Of a stretch of 64,000 nt of DNA, positions 24,856 through 32,879 are shown piece after piece. Every line of letters starts with the position of its first letter. The stretch's first letter is position 1. The translations under genes were made by a program, and so were the position numbers. Under the pieces are notes generated by a model. The model did not search any database and was not told the DNA's origin. It saw only the letters and a list, made by a program, of their open reading frames with translations. The DNA lies in the NCBI RefSeq assembly GCF_001866645.1, contig NZ_MLYP01000002.1, positions 111,665-175,664 of the forward strand. The letters are read 5' to 3'. The DNA comes from Streptomyces colonosanans. Lineage in GTDB: Bacteria > Actinomycetota > Actinomycetes > Streptomycetales > Streptomycetaceae.

Positions 24856-24899
24856 TCGCCGGACGTGGGAATCCAGCCAGCGATCAGAAAAGGAAACAG

Positions 24900-26069
24900 A
24901 TGGACACCTCTAAGCTGGTCGGCGGCCGTTTCAAGGTTAAGGACCGCCCGGTCAGCGGTGCCATGGGTGACGTCTGGCCGGCCGAGGACACGAGGCTCGG
25001 CCGTACCGTAGCCCTGAAGTTCCTCGCACGACGACGCCTCCGCCAGCAGGGAGCTCCCACGGAGTTCACCGATTGGACGCTGAAAAGGTTCGGTCGGGAG
25101 AGCGTTGCCATGGCTCGGGTCAGCCACGCCCACGTCGCGCAAATCTACGACACGGGCGAACACGAGGGTGAGCTCTACATCGTCATGGAATACATCCAGG
25201 GCAGATCGCTCGCCGGCCATTTGAAGGAAGGACCCACCCTCACGCTCGAGCGAACCGTGCGATGGACACAGGAGATCTGCGAGGGCCTGGACGCCGCGCA
25301 CTCACGCGAGGTGCTCCACCATGACATCAAGCCCGACAACATCATGATCACGAACGAGGGCGAGGTGAAGATCGTTGACTTCGGGCTCGCGTCCTTCGCC
25401 GATGCCACCCAGTCCCACACGGGTGTCGGCACCGCGCTGTACAAGGCGCCCGAGAGGTGGGACGGCAGCCCAGGCAGCGTGCGCAGTGACCTGTACTCCG
25501 TGGGCTGCGTCCTGTACGAGATGCTGACGGGGCGCCCACCCTTCGGCAGCCCTCAGGACGACCCCATGACCGTGGGCAGAATGCACCAGGACAACTTGCC
25601 GGCACCACCCAGCGCCCACCGCCCAGGCGTGCCCGATCAACTCGACCTCATCGTCCGAATTCTCCTGGCCAAGGATCCGGGAGATCGCCCGCGAAGCGCC
25701 GAAGCGGTAGCCGTGGTGATGAGCGACATCCAACATTCCCTGGGCGCTGAGGATGTAGCCACTGCGTTGGGGCGGACACACCTGCCTGACGCCATGGAAA
25801 GCAATGCCGGTCACTCGGAGCGTATTCGGGCATTGGATCATCGCATCTTCGAGTTGGAACTCCGGTTCGGCCCGTATGGCCACGCAGTGATCGAAACGCG
25901 CATGGAGCACGCCGAACTCACCGGCCAGTCGGGCGACGCACGAGGGGCCGCAGCTCTGTACAACCGTCTCGGCCGTGACTGCCAGGACCACTTCGGACCG
26001 TATGACACGTGGGTACTCAACGCCTTCGAAGGTGTGGCTCGCTGGATCGCAAGATCGGGCGCAGAGTAG
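24900..26069 (+). CDS. Hanks-type Ser/Thr protein kinase with C-terminal helical repeats
   Basis: 389 aa. The kinase domain spans about 9-280. The glycine loop is degenerate (VSGAMGDVW), Lys40 is in VALKF, and the catalytic loop HHDIKPDN (140-147) has His in place of Arg before Asp142. DFG is at 160-162 and APE at 184-186. The HHD (non-RD) form usually means that activation-loop phosphorylation is not needed. A helical tail follows with TPR-like character (AELTGQSGDARGAAALYNRL). No PASTA domain or membrane segment is seen, so it is cytoplasmic. The adjacent membrane coiled-coil protein is the likely partner or substrate. Confidence 0.9.
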   Translation: MDTSKLVGGRFKVKDRPVSGAMGDVWPAEDTRLGRTVALKFLARRRLRQQGAPTEFTDWTLKRFGRESVAMARVSHAHVAQIYDTGEHEGELYIVMEYIQGRSLAGHLKEGPTLTLERTVRWTQEICEGLDAAHSREVLHHDIKPDNIMITNEGEVKIVDFGLASFADATQSHTGVGTALYKAPERWDGSPGSVRSDLYSVGCVLYEMLTGRPPFGSPQDDPMTVGRMHQDNLPAPPSAHRPGVPDQLDLIVRILLAKDPGDRPRSAEAVAVVMSDIQHSLGAEDVATALGRTHLPDAMESNAGHSERIRALDHRIFELELRFGPYGHAVIETRMEHAELTGQSGDARGAAALYNRLGRDCQDHFGPYDTWVLNAFEGVARWIARSGAE

Positions 26070-26378
26070 CGAGCCTGTGTCTGCGGTGGAGCTGGGCGCC
26101 GTAAGCAGTCCACCGGCGCTGCTGATCTAAACACACGGCACGCCCGCTGTCTTTAACGTCCAGGCACAGCCAGTAGCGGACGGCCCGTCATGAAAGAGGG
26201 CCCAACCTGATCCGCTTCCCGGGCTCCACCGCCCATCGGCCTGGCGAGGGCTTCGGCACGGATGCGTAAGCGGTGGCACGGCAAGCCCACACCTGACCGG
26301 CATCCTGTTGATCCCCACCGCGCCGGGCCACGCCCCCATTCCAAACCGGACGACTCCCATGGCGCCGCTCGGGAAGCC

Positions 26379-26520
26379 GTGCCACAACGTGCCAGTAGGA
26401 ACGGTGAACAGCGGTCAATACGGGGTCCGGTGAAGCAGTCAGAACGAGGCCACCGCCGCTCATTCGCGCAGGTCAGGTGCCATGCACAAGCTCAAGCACC
26501 GGGTGATTCCCAAGCTGAGG
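26379..26520 (+). repeat. att-like region, tRNA-Gly type, copy 2
   Basis: This stretch holds no gene. It repeats the layout of 21866-22019: GTGCCA boxes at 26379 and 26389 in the shared context AACGTGCCAGTAGGA, then GTGAACAGCGG, and 120 bp later CCGGGTGATTCCCAAGCTGA (copy 1 has CCGGGTGATTACCAAGC). TTCCCAA resembles the anticodon loop of tRNA-Gly(CCC). A third, weaker copy lies at about 36690-36790. Confidence 0.5.
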
Positions 26521-26530
26521 GCCTCGGCGC

Positions 26531-26940
26531 TCAGTACGGCCGCCTAATCTGATGCTCTTCCAACGCCGTGGAGTAGCGCGCCAGCAGAGCATCGAGGCTC
26601 GCCAGCAGGAGGCCGGCAGATTCCCCTGCCTCGGCCAAGTCGCCGCGCTCGCAGGCCCGCACGACCTCGGCCAGGTCGCCGCGGAGGATGTGCAGGAAGT
26701 CGCCCTGGATCAGTACTCCGGGGAACCGGCGACCGGGCAGGGTATCCACGGGCACCGTGGACGTCACTCCGTAGCCGTCGACGCCGTTGAGCGTGACGCC
26801 GCCGTCGACCCAGCCGGACCCGACCTGTGCTCCGCCCTGCAGCGTCATCGCATTGCCCGATGCGGACGCATCCGGCGTCACCAGCGGGGAACCTGACGCC
26901 GTCTCGAACATCCAGCGCCCCTTCACTACCGTCCGCTGCT
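26531..26940 (-). pseudogene. In-frame chimera of a LamG-like segment and a DUF6959-like protein
   Basis: The frame reads a LamG-like piece (GSGWVDGGVTLNGVDGYGVT), then without interruption LPGRRFPGVLIQGDFLHILR and LLASLDALLARYSTALEEHQ, which resembles the small Streptomyces DUF6959 proteins. The two families normally occur in unrelated proteins, the first secreted and the second cytoplasmic. No signal peptide or convincing start is present. I read it as a deletion junction that happens to keep frame. A new functional fusion is less likely. Confidence 0.5.
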
Positions 26941-27213
26941 GGGCCTCGTCCACAGACACCTCGCCACGCGCGGCCCGGCCCCCGGCCGGGCTGCACTCCT
27001 GTCTGTCTACGCCCCGCTCCAGCCCGGCCGGCGCCCGTGCCGCGCGCTGAGCAATATGCCGCTTGCTGCCAGAGGAGGGGTGCATCGCGGCTGGTGCTAC
27101 CCCCACCCTCACCGCGGGGGCGCTCCTCATGGATCACCGGATTTCTGTGGACAAGGCTGACGGGACAGAACCGACGGCCGCCCGGGGCGGCCCACAGCTC
27201 GGAGGTGGCCTGC

Positions 27214-28689
27214 ATGCGCGTGCTGGGAGTCACGAAGCAACAAAGGGACGGACTGCTCAGCGTGAGGCTCAGTGCGATCTGCCGCCGCGGATTACTTTTC
27301 GCGGCCCTTCTGTGCGTCACGATCGTTCTTCTACCCGCAGGTTCCGCGGTGGCCCGCCCCGCAGACCTCACCACCACCGAGGTCTCCTTCGTGGGGGCCG
27401 GTGGCGTCGAGTTGCACGGGACGCTGGTGGCTCCGCCATCGCGGGGCACGACTGAGCTGCACCCCGGTCTGGTCATGCTGCCCGGAGCAGGGCCCGGCGA
27501 GCGGGCGGAGCTGCGGACCGCTGCGGAGGCCTACGCGCGCCACGGCGTGGTCACCCTGATCTACGACAAGCGAACGACCGGGTACTCGATGGTCCACCGG
27601 GACTACTCGGTGCTCGCCGACGACGCACTGGCCGCCTTCCGCCTCCTGCAGAAGCGGCCGGACGTCGACCGGGGGAAGGTCGGGCTCTGGGGACTCTCGG
27701 AGGGAGCATGGTCGGCCTCCCTTGCCGCCAGTCGCTCTGCCGACGTGGCGTTTCTGATCACCGCAGGTGCCGTGGGACTCACCCCCGCCCGGCAACAGGC
27801 CTGGGCCTATGGAGAGTTCCTCCGCCATCACCGGGTGTCCGGTTCCCTGACGGACACCATGCAGGACACCGCCACCAGGCAGCTGGTCGGTGCGGGGTTG
27901 TTTCCCGAGGCCGACTACAACCCGGTGCCCGCGTGGGAACGCGTCCACCAGCCGGTCCTGGCGCTCTGGGGGGTACTCGACCACGAGGCAGCTCCCGCGG
28001 AGAGCGCCCAGATCATCCGAAAAGCCCTGGCCCGGGGCGGCAACACCCACTACACGATCCGCTTCGTCCCAGCAGTCCGCCACAACCTGAACCTGTCCGA
28101 AGACGACGGCTTCGACCGGCCCTCGGCGCTTCCGGCCGACTACGCCGATTTCGAGTCCTCGTGGATTCAACGGCTGAGCGACGGCGGCGGCCTTCCGCCG
28201 GTCAGCGTCGGCCCCGCTCCACAACAGGACCGGCTCAGCCAGGCGCTCGCCCCGCTGGCCTGGTACGAGTCGCCCTGGCTCCAACTCGTGGCCATCTCGT
28301 TGTTCGTTGTCGGCTTCGCCGGGTACCCACTGGTAGGTGCGGTGCGAAAGCTTCGCGGTGACCGGCACCCCGCACCACTGGGCTGGTCGGCCCGCTGGCT
28401 AGCAGGAGCCGGTCTGGCCGCCTCGGTGGGGACTCTCGGCTACCTCCTGTTCTGCGTAATCACCGCGGCCAACATCATCGGCCCGGTGCTCCTGGGCCGG
28501 ACAGTGCCCTGGCTCGCCCTCCAGGGCCTCGCGGTCGCCGCCGTTGTGGCGGCCGTGTGCACCGCGGTCACGTGGCGGCGCTCTCGGCCCGTGCTGTCAC
28601 GATCGGAGCGGGCTCGCCTCGGCCTTCTGCTGACCGCTGGAGCCGTATTCGTACCCTGGGCTGTCCAGTGGGGTCTTCTCCTGCCCTGA
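27214..28689 (+). CDS. Secreted/membrane alpha/beta hydrolase with C-terminal TM helices
   Basis: 491 aa from the ATG at 27214 (GGAGGT 7 bp upstream). A signal or anchor segment at about 28-45 (LLFAALLCVTIVLLPAGSAV) precedes an alpha/beta-hydrolase domain. The oxyanion region is MLPGAGPGER, the nucleophile elbow is GLSEG, a late acidic residue is likely in LWGVLDHEA, and the His is in VPAVRHNLN. Three or four membrane helices follow in the last ~130 residues (LVAISLFVVGFAGYPL and others). The catalytic domain should face outside. The ester or peptide substrate is unknown. It seems to be an isolated cargo gene. Confidence 0.85.
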   Translation: MRVLGVTKQQRDGLLSVRLSAICRRGLLFAALLCVTIVLLPAGSAVARPADLTTTEVSFVGAGGVELHGTLVAPPSRGTTELHPGLVMLPGAGPGERAELRTAAEAYARHGVVTLIYDKRTTGYSMVHRDYSVLADDALAAFRLLQKRPDVDRGKVGLWGLSEGAWSASLAASRSADVAFLITAGAVGLTPARQQAWAYGEFLRHHRVSGSLTDTMQDTATRQLVGAGLFPEADYNPVPAWERVHQPVLALWGVLDHEAAPAESAQIIRKALARGGNTHYTIRFVPAVRHNLNLSEDDGFDRPSALPADYADFESSWIQRLSDGGGLPPVSVGPAPQQDRLSQALAPLAWYESPWLQLVAISLFVVGFAGYPLVGAVRKLRGDRHPAPLGWSARWLAGAGLAASVGTLGYLLFCVITAANIIGPVLLGRTVPWLALQGLAVAAVVAAVCTAVTWRRSRPVLSRSERARLGLLLTAGAVFVPWAVQWGLLLP

Positions 28690-29035
28690 TACCCCTCCCT
28701 CCCCCTCACCGCACGCCCAGGGTGAGAAGCCCGCCCTCTATGGCCGGGAGATCAGCGTCCTGTGCCTGTGCCCCATCGGCGCCCGGCGCGCTTTCCGGTT
28801 CCGCTCCGCGCAACGCTCCTGCCTTCGGCCCGCTCTGCGCGCGCTGGTCCGACCGGTTCCGGCGTCCTGTGGAGTGGTCATCATTGGTCATCCGTGGCCG
28901 CTGCTGGGTGCCCTCGGACGGCCCAGAGACGGCCCGACGGAAGCCTCACGTCGTTTCTTATAGTGAGGTGCCCGCCTTTTTGGGGTGACACGGCCATAGA
29001 GTTACCGGGCTGGTTGTCCATGGAGGGGGAGCTTG
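28690..29035. other. Gene-free stretch
   Basis: I see no supported gene here. A 61-codon hydrophilic frame on the minus strand (28706-28891) lacks a ribosome site and any family resemblance. Confidence 0.4.
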
Positions 29036-29131
29036 GTGAGCACAGAGCAGTGGTCAAGGATCGTTTACATCGCTCTTGGGGTGGTGTCGGCTGCACTGTG
29101 GGCATGGTTGGTGATTGCCCTGTGGTTTTAG
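29036..29131 (+). CDS. 31-aa single-pass membrane peptide
   Basis: GTG start with a strong GGAGGGGG 6 bp upstream. The peptide is almost entirely one hydrophobic helix after STEQWSR (VYIALGVVSAALWAWLVIALWF split around residues 9-31). Such small membrane peptides occur near the transfer and spread genes of Streptomyces integrative elements. Its stop codon begins a 48-bp block that is repeated, inverted, at 35338-35384. It may be a relic of a lost transfer/replication operon or an independent small toxin. Confidence 0.55.
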   Translation: MSTEQWSRIVYIALGVVSAALWAWLVIALWF

Positions 29132-29178
29132 CCGGGAGCTGCTTCGGCGCGAGTGATCACGGTTCCTTACGCCGGCCC
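29131..29178 (+). repeat. 48-bp block shared with 35338-35384 (inverted)
   Basis: Starts CCGGGAGCTGCTTCGGCGCG and continues through GTGATCA to CCTTACGC. The copy at 35338-35384 on the opposite strand differs at about 5 positions and is fused to the front of the second integrase remnant. It probably marks the same ancestral element gene boundary. Confidence 0.6.
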
Positions 29179-29259
29179 GCGCCGGTCCGTTGTCTCCTGG
29201 ATAAGGTTCCGGAGCTCGCCGGGCGTGGGCCACGGCGTGCCTCGGCCAGAATGCGCGGC

Positions 29260-29754
29260 ATGAGCATCGAGATGCAGCTGCGCGCCATGCCGGAGTCCGA
29301 GATCCGAGAGGACTGGGCCTGGCTGGAGGAGTTCATGAAGGACGCCGGGGACTTCGACCGCTTCCAGGCCGAACGCCGGGCCGGAACCGCCGAAGCCGTG
29401 GAGTACCACTTCCCCGCCCTCCATGAGGTCTACAGGGCGGCGTGCACCCTGCAGGGCTCTCATGACTGGGAGCTCCCGGTCTTCGGGGGCAGCCCGGTGT
29501 ACCACGCCACTCACAACCAGCCGCCGTTTCTGATACTCCGCCCCGTCCAGGTGCGCGAGGTGGCGGCCTTCCTGGCGGCGGTCTCGTTCGACGATCTTTG
29601 GGAGGCGGCCCGGCCGAAGGTGCTGCCTCCCTTCTCCGCCTTCGACGAGGCTGAGGTCAAGGGCTGGTTCCTCACCCACCACACCGACCTGCGGGCCTTC
29701 TACAACCGGACCGTCCCCACGGGGCACGCCGTCGTCAAGGCCTTCTGGTACTGA
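29260..29754 (+). CDS. DUF1877-like protein
   Basis: 164 aa from the ATG at 29260 (an ATG at 29251 is also in frame). It opens with MSIEMQLRAMPESEIRED and contains GSPVYHATHNQPPFLILR, then VREVAAFLAAVSFDDLWE and the C-terminal FYNRTVPTGHAVVKAFWY. These features match DUF1877, a small soluble family of unknown function often found near mobile elements and immunity-type genes. There is no signal peptide. No partner toxin is visible nearby. Confidence 0.75.
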   Translation: MSIEMQLRAMPESEIREDWAWLEEFMKDAGDFDRFQAERRAGTAEAVEYHFPALHEVYRAACTLQGSHDWELPVFGGSPVYHATHNQPPFLILRPVQVREVAAFLAAVSFDDLWEAARPKVLPPFSAFDEAEVKGWFLTHHTDLRAFYNRTVPTGHAVVKAFWY

Positions 29755-29789
29755 GCCGCAGTCTTCTCCTCGGCTCGCGGCTACCTCAG

Positions 29790-29877
29790 CCCACCACTTA
29801 CCCAAGCTCCCATCCCGTCCGCCGTCGACCCACACACCGTGGAGCGGGCGTGGTTCAGGACGTCAAGGTGGAGCGCG
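29790..29877 (+). repeat. 88-bp dispersed repeat, copy 1
   Basis: The segment beginning CCACCACTTACCCAAGCTCC matches the reverse complement of 48406-48493 at about 90% identity, including GCCGTCGACCCACACACCGT and GGAGCGGGCGTGG. The short frame through both copies is conserved (ERAWF-x-x-SRWSA), but neither has a convincing gene around it. It may be the leftover of a transposable element present twice in the region. Confidence 0.6.
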
Positions 29878-29986
29878 CCATCGACGGAGCCCGCTGTAAG
29901 GCGGCCGGCTTCTCCCTTGCGCGAATCGTGGCCCTACAGCACCGCAGGCCGGGTGCACTCTTCCAGCGGCCAGCAAGGATGGCGCC

Positions 29987-30207
29987 TGACGGCAATAACT
30001 GACGGCAACGTAGGCGTACTTTGCCTCACCACGGAGGGCACCGACCAGCCCAGCCGATGCGGGTGAACCGCTGCGAGGCTGGCCGCCAAGAGGCAGTGAA
30101 GATCTCCTAAAGCGGGTGTCGCAGGTTCGCATCCTGCCGGGGGCACCAGCACAAACGGCCCGGACCGATCATGGTCCGGGCCGTTTTGACGGCAGCAGTT
30201 GACGGCA
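29987..30207. repeat. att core copy B with flanking TGACGGCA arm sites
   Basis: The tRNA-Arg core recurs at 30104-30146 with one mismatch. On each side is a pair of TGACGGCA boxes with 13-bp spacing: 29987/30000 and 30187/30200, the two pairs exactly 200 bp apart. These differ from the GTGCCA pairs at the other att sites, so a different integrase made this junction. A 14-bp hairpin (30153-30186) ending in TTTT follows the core. Confidence 0.78.
30153..30186 (+). terminator. Terminator after att copy B
   Basis: AAACGGCCCGGACC/GGTCCGGGCCGTTT with a 6-nt loop and a TTTT tract, directly downstream of the repeated tRNA 3' end. Confidence 0.7.
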
Positions 30208-30429
30208 GGCGGCCTAGACCGCCCTCCGAGGTCGCTCGGCAGCACCCGTATCAGGCTCCGTCTCACGCGCCGCGGTTTCATGGCCGTCCACGGCAATCCG
30301 ACGACCTTGACCGGCAAGTGGTAGCCGTGACTTGTACGCAGGTGGCCGACTCGGGCCCCTCAGCAGGGCTGTAAGGCGCCCTGCTCAGCCAGCTCACCAT
30401 ACGCCTCCGCTTGCAGTGAGTGGAGGTCG

Positions 30430-30726
30430 TCAGACAGTCGCCTTGGCGATGATGCGTTCCATCTCCCCTTGGCCGAAGGCCCGCAGAGTCGTGGAACGGA
30501 TGTTGCCCACCCCGCCGAGATGCAGGAGTGCTGCGGTGGCAGTTTCGTCGTCGGGTGCCTCAACGATGGCCACGAGGTCGTATGGACCGACGGTCCAGTA
30601 GATGTTCAGGAGCTTCGCCCCGATCTTCTGTGCCGCTGCGCCGAAGGTCTCAGCGCGCTTCGCGGTGTCCTTGTAGTCTCGGACCCCCTGATCGGTCCAG
30701 TTCAGCAGCGTGATGTACGTCGGCAT
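30430..30726 (-). CDS. GYD-domain protein
   Basis: 98 aa. It starts MPTYITLLNWTDQGVRDYKD and contains GAKLLNIYWTVGPYDLVAIV, including the GPYD motif where the family typically has G-Y/P-x-D. GYD proteins are small ferredoxin-like-fold proteins of unknown function, often single genes. It is complete and cytoplasmic. It sits just inside the copy-B junction and is probably cargo of the B-C element. Confidence 0.85.
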   Translation of the reverse strand: MPTYITLLNWTDQGVRDYKDTAKRAETFGAAAQKIGAKLLNIYWTVGPYDLVAIVEAPDDETATAALLHLGGVGNIRSTTLRAFGQGEMERIIAKATV

Positions 30727-31089
30727 GTTCTCTCACCTTCACGAGGAAACACATCGCGAGGTCAATCCTGGACATCGGGGCTGACACCTGCACGGGATAC
30801 GCACCCGAACGAGCGATACGAGCACCTACAGGCGGTTGATCACGGTGGTTGGATCCCGGAGAGGTGCTCGCACAACAGCCACGCCGACCTGCGGTGTGAC
30901 ACTTGACTGCTCCTGAGGTCCGGCCCCCAGCCACCCCGCTCCACCGATCCGCCGGAGTGCGCGTCGGGGGGCAGGCTGACATCCACGCCTGACTGTGAGG
31001 ATGTCGGTGGTGCCGCCCGAGGTGGTCTGACCCGCCAACTGGCCGACGTACAAGCTGTCTTGTTGATGAAATGTCGGCCGACTCGGGTG
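30727..31089. other. Gene-free stretch before the IS110 remnant
   Basis: No supported gene. Two imperfect direct copies of GGTGCCGCCC with a downstream TCTGNCCCGCC lie at about 31010 and 31090, probably scars of the transposon insertion. Confidence 0.35.
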
Positions 31090-31094
31090 GTGCC

Positions 31095-31464
31095 GCCCTG
31101 CGGCGTCTGGCCCGCCGCCACCCAGCTCCTGATCACCGCCGGCGACAACCCCGAGCGGCTCGCCTCGGAAGCATCGTTCGCGCACCTGTGCGCGGCAGCC
31201 CCCATCCAGGCCATCTCGGGCCGCACCAACCGGCACCGCCTCAACCGCGGCGGCGACCGCCGGGCCAACCACGCACTCCACGTGATCGCGCTGGTCCGCA
31301 TGCGCTACGACCAGCGGACCCAGAACTACGTCGCCCGCCGCACCGCCGAAGGCATGTCCAAGAAGGACATCCTCCGCTGCCTCAAACGCTTCATCGCCCG
31401 CGAGGTCTACACGCACCTCACCCGTCCCCGCCACACACCGAAACCACTCACACAGACCGCTTGA
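31095..31464 (+). pseudogene. IS110-family transposase, C-terminal fragment
   Basis: The frame encodes AATQLLITAGDNPERLASEA and SFAHLCAAAPIQAISGRTNR, then the RGGDRRANHAL region and KKDILRCLKRFIAREVYTHL. This is the C-terminal Transposase_20 domain (with the catalytic Ser region) of IS110/IS117-like elements. The N-terminal RuvC-like DEDD domain is missing, so the element is dead. It directly precedes an integrase remnant on the other strand. Confidence 0.88.
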
Positions 31465-31482
31465 CGGTCTATAGGAGCGTCA

Positions 31483-31841
31483 TCAACGGGGGCGGTCATG
31501 ACACCCGGGGTGCCTCCGCAGCAGGCGGTCCATGTGACTCATAGCCTCACGCTGGGTGTCCTGGACGACGTGGGTGTAGACGCCATGGTGATGCTGATCT
31601 GGGAGTGCCCCAGGATCTCCATCACGACGCGGGGCGCGACTCCGGCCGCCGTGAGAAGGGTCGCGGTGCCATGCCGGGCGTCGTGCAGGCGGATGACGCG
31701 GAGGCTGGCGGACTGGGCGATGCGGGTGAATGAGCGATAGACGTTCCGCGGCTCGACCGGGCGGCCGGTGCGGGTGGTGAAGACGTCGGCGGAGTCCTGC
31801 CACCTCTCCCCCGCCTTGGCGCGGGCAGCTGCCTGCCGCAT
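31483..31841 (-). pseudogene. Tyrosine recombinase, frameshifted C-terminal fragment
   Basis: One frame gives RLHDARHGTATLLTAAGVAP and VVMEILGHSQISITM (the HxxR box and the LGH box). The expected continuation with the catalytic Tyr, GVYTHVVQDTQREAMSHMDR, lies in another frame down to the stop at 31483. A single-base frameshift near 31590 therefore separates the Tyr from the rest, and the N-terminal two thirds are missing. It differs from the two remnants at 11494 and 34556, and may have served the TGACGGCA-type site at 30104. Confidence 0.82.
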
Positions 31842-31894
31842 GCGGTGCCAGCGAAGGGGCGTGATGCAGAGCGCGGGCAGCGAAACGGCACGGC

Positions 31895-32040
31895 GACGAC
31901 GGCTCTCGGTGGGCGGCGCCGTGGAGTGGCTGGGTGACGAGCGCGATAAGCAGGCGCTGGATCTCGTTGCTGGTCTGCGGGATCAGGTCGTTGGGGCTGG
32001 GGTTCCGGGCCGCCCAAGGCACACGGGTGTCCGGGCGCGG
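31895..32040 (-). pseudogene. Possible transposase C-terminal scrap
   Basis: A short minus-strand frame reads RNPSPNDLIPQTSNEIQRLL followed by IALVTQP, resembling the end of DDE transposases common in Streptomyces. The match is brief and then lost. It is wedged between the integrase remnant and the membrane protein gene. Confidence 0.3.
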
Positions 32041-32063
32041 CTGCGCCCGGACACCCGCGCCGG

Positions 32064-32879
32064 TCAGAACCGCCAGGCGGCATTGTCGGCGATCTTCACC
32101 AGGTCGCTGATCTTCAGGGCCGCGCCCGGCTTCCCGGCCCACTGCTGGAGCACCACCGTCCGGCCGTCGGCGCGCTGCACGCGGACGTACTGCGAGACCT
32201 CGCCGTCCTGCGGGAAGGTCAGCGTCATCGCCTCACCTCGGGCGCCATCCGGGAGCTTGACCACCTGGCAGTCGGTGCGCGGGGCGACCTCCTGCGGGGA
32301 CGGGGCGCCGGGGCGCGGGGTGACCTTGGGCAGCGCGATCGTGGCGCAGAACGGAACCTGCGGCGCGTCGGCGGTCCACTCGGCGCCGCCGTGGAACTCC
32401 ACCGGGCCGGCTGCGGACCTCCAAACGACCCGGAAGGTGCGGCCCGGGAATTCGCCACTGGTCGCTGTCTTGCTGCCGGCTGCCGGAAGCAGCGCTGCCA
32501 GGGTGTTCCCCAGCTTCTCGCTGCTCCAGCCGGTGGGCTGACCGGAACCGGATCCGAAGGAGTCCGGGCGCAGCGGCTTCGGGGCGGCACTGGTCGAGCC
32601 GGCCAGGGTCAGCGGGCCGACCAGCGGGTCGGCGGCCACCGTCGTGGTGTCCGGCCCCGGGGTGGCGCCGCCCGTCGGGTAGCCCACCACTGCGGCCACC
32701 GCCGCGGTGGCCGCCACGCCGACGCCGACCCGGGTGGCCATGCGGGTACTGCGGCGGCGCCGTCCGGCCGCAACCGCAGCGTCCACCGTGCCGGAGCGCA
32801 GCGGCGGTTCGGCGTCGAGCCCGGCCGCGAGCAGGGCCTGCATCTCGTCGTGCCCGTCGAGAGCGTGGTTGTGTGTCAC
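32064..32879 (-). CDS. Membrane protein paired with a SigE-family sigma factor
   Basis: 271 aa, overlapping the sigma gene by 4 bp (ATGA). The N-terminal ~45 residues are cytoplasmic (AGRRRRSTRMATR before the membrane). One membrane segment follows (VGVGVAATAAVAAVVGY), then an extracytoplasmic domain with WTADAPQVPFCATIALPKV. No ZAS zinc motif is present. The position fits an anti-sigma or sensor partner of the ECF factor, but some proteins in this position are just signal-transducing lipids/wall sensors, so the role is inferred. Confidence 0.75.
   Translation of the reverse strand: MTHNHALDGHDEMQALLAAGLDAEPPLRSGTVDAAVAAGRRRRSTRMATRVGVGVAATAAVAAVVGYPTGGATPGPDTTTVAADPLVGPLTLAGSTSAAPKPLRPDSFGSGSGQPTGWSSEKLGNTLAALLPAAGSKTATSGEFPGRTFRVVWRSAAGPVEFHGGAEWTADAPQVPFCATIALPKVTPRPGAPSPQEVAPRTDCQVVKLPDGARGEAMTLTFPQDGEVSQYVRVQRADGRTVVLQQWAGKPGAALKISDLVKIADNAAWRF

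Noticed and set aside
28706..28891. 61-codon minus-strand frame (MTNDDHSTGR...)
   Set aside because: No ribosome site and no partner; composition is that of random high-GC sequence.
30104..30146. Second, third and fourth tRNA-Arg genes at the repeated cores
   Set aside because: Only the 3' 43 bases are present; the acceptor 5' strand and D arm are missing, so they are att cores.
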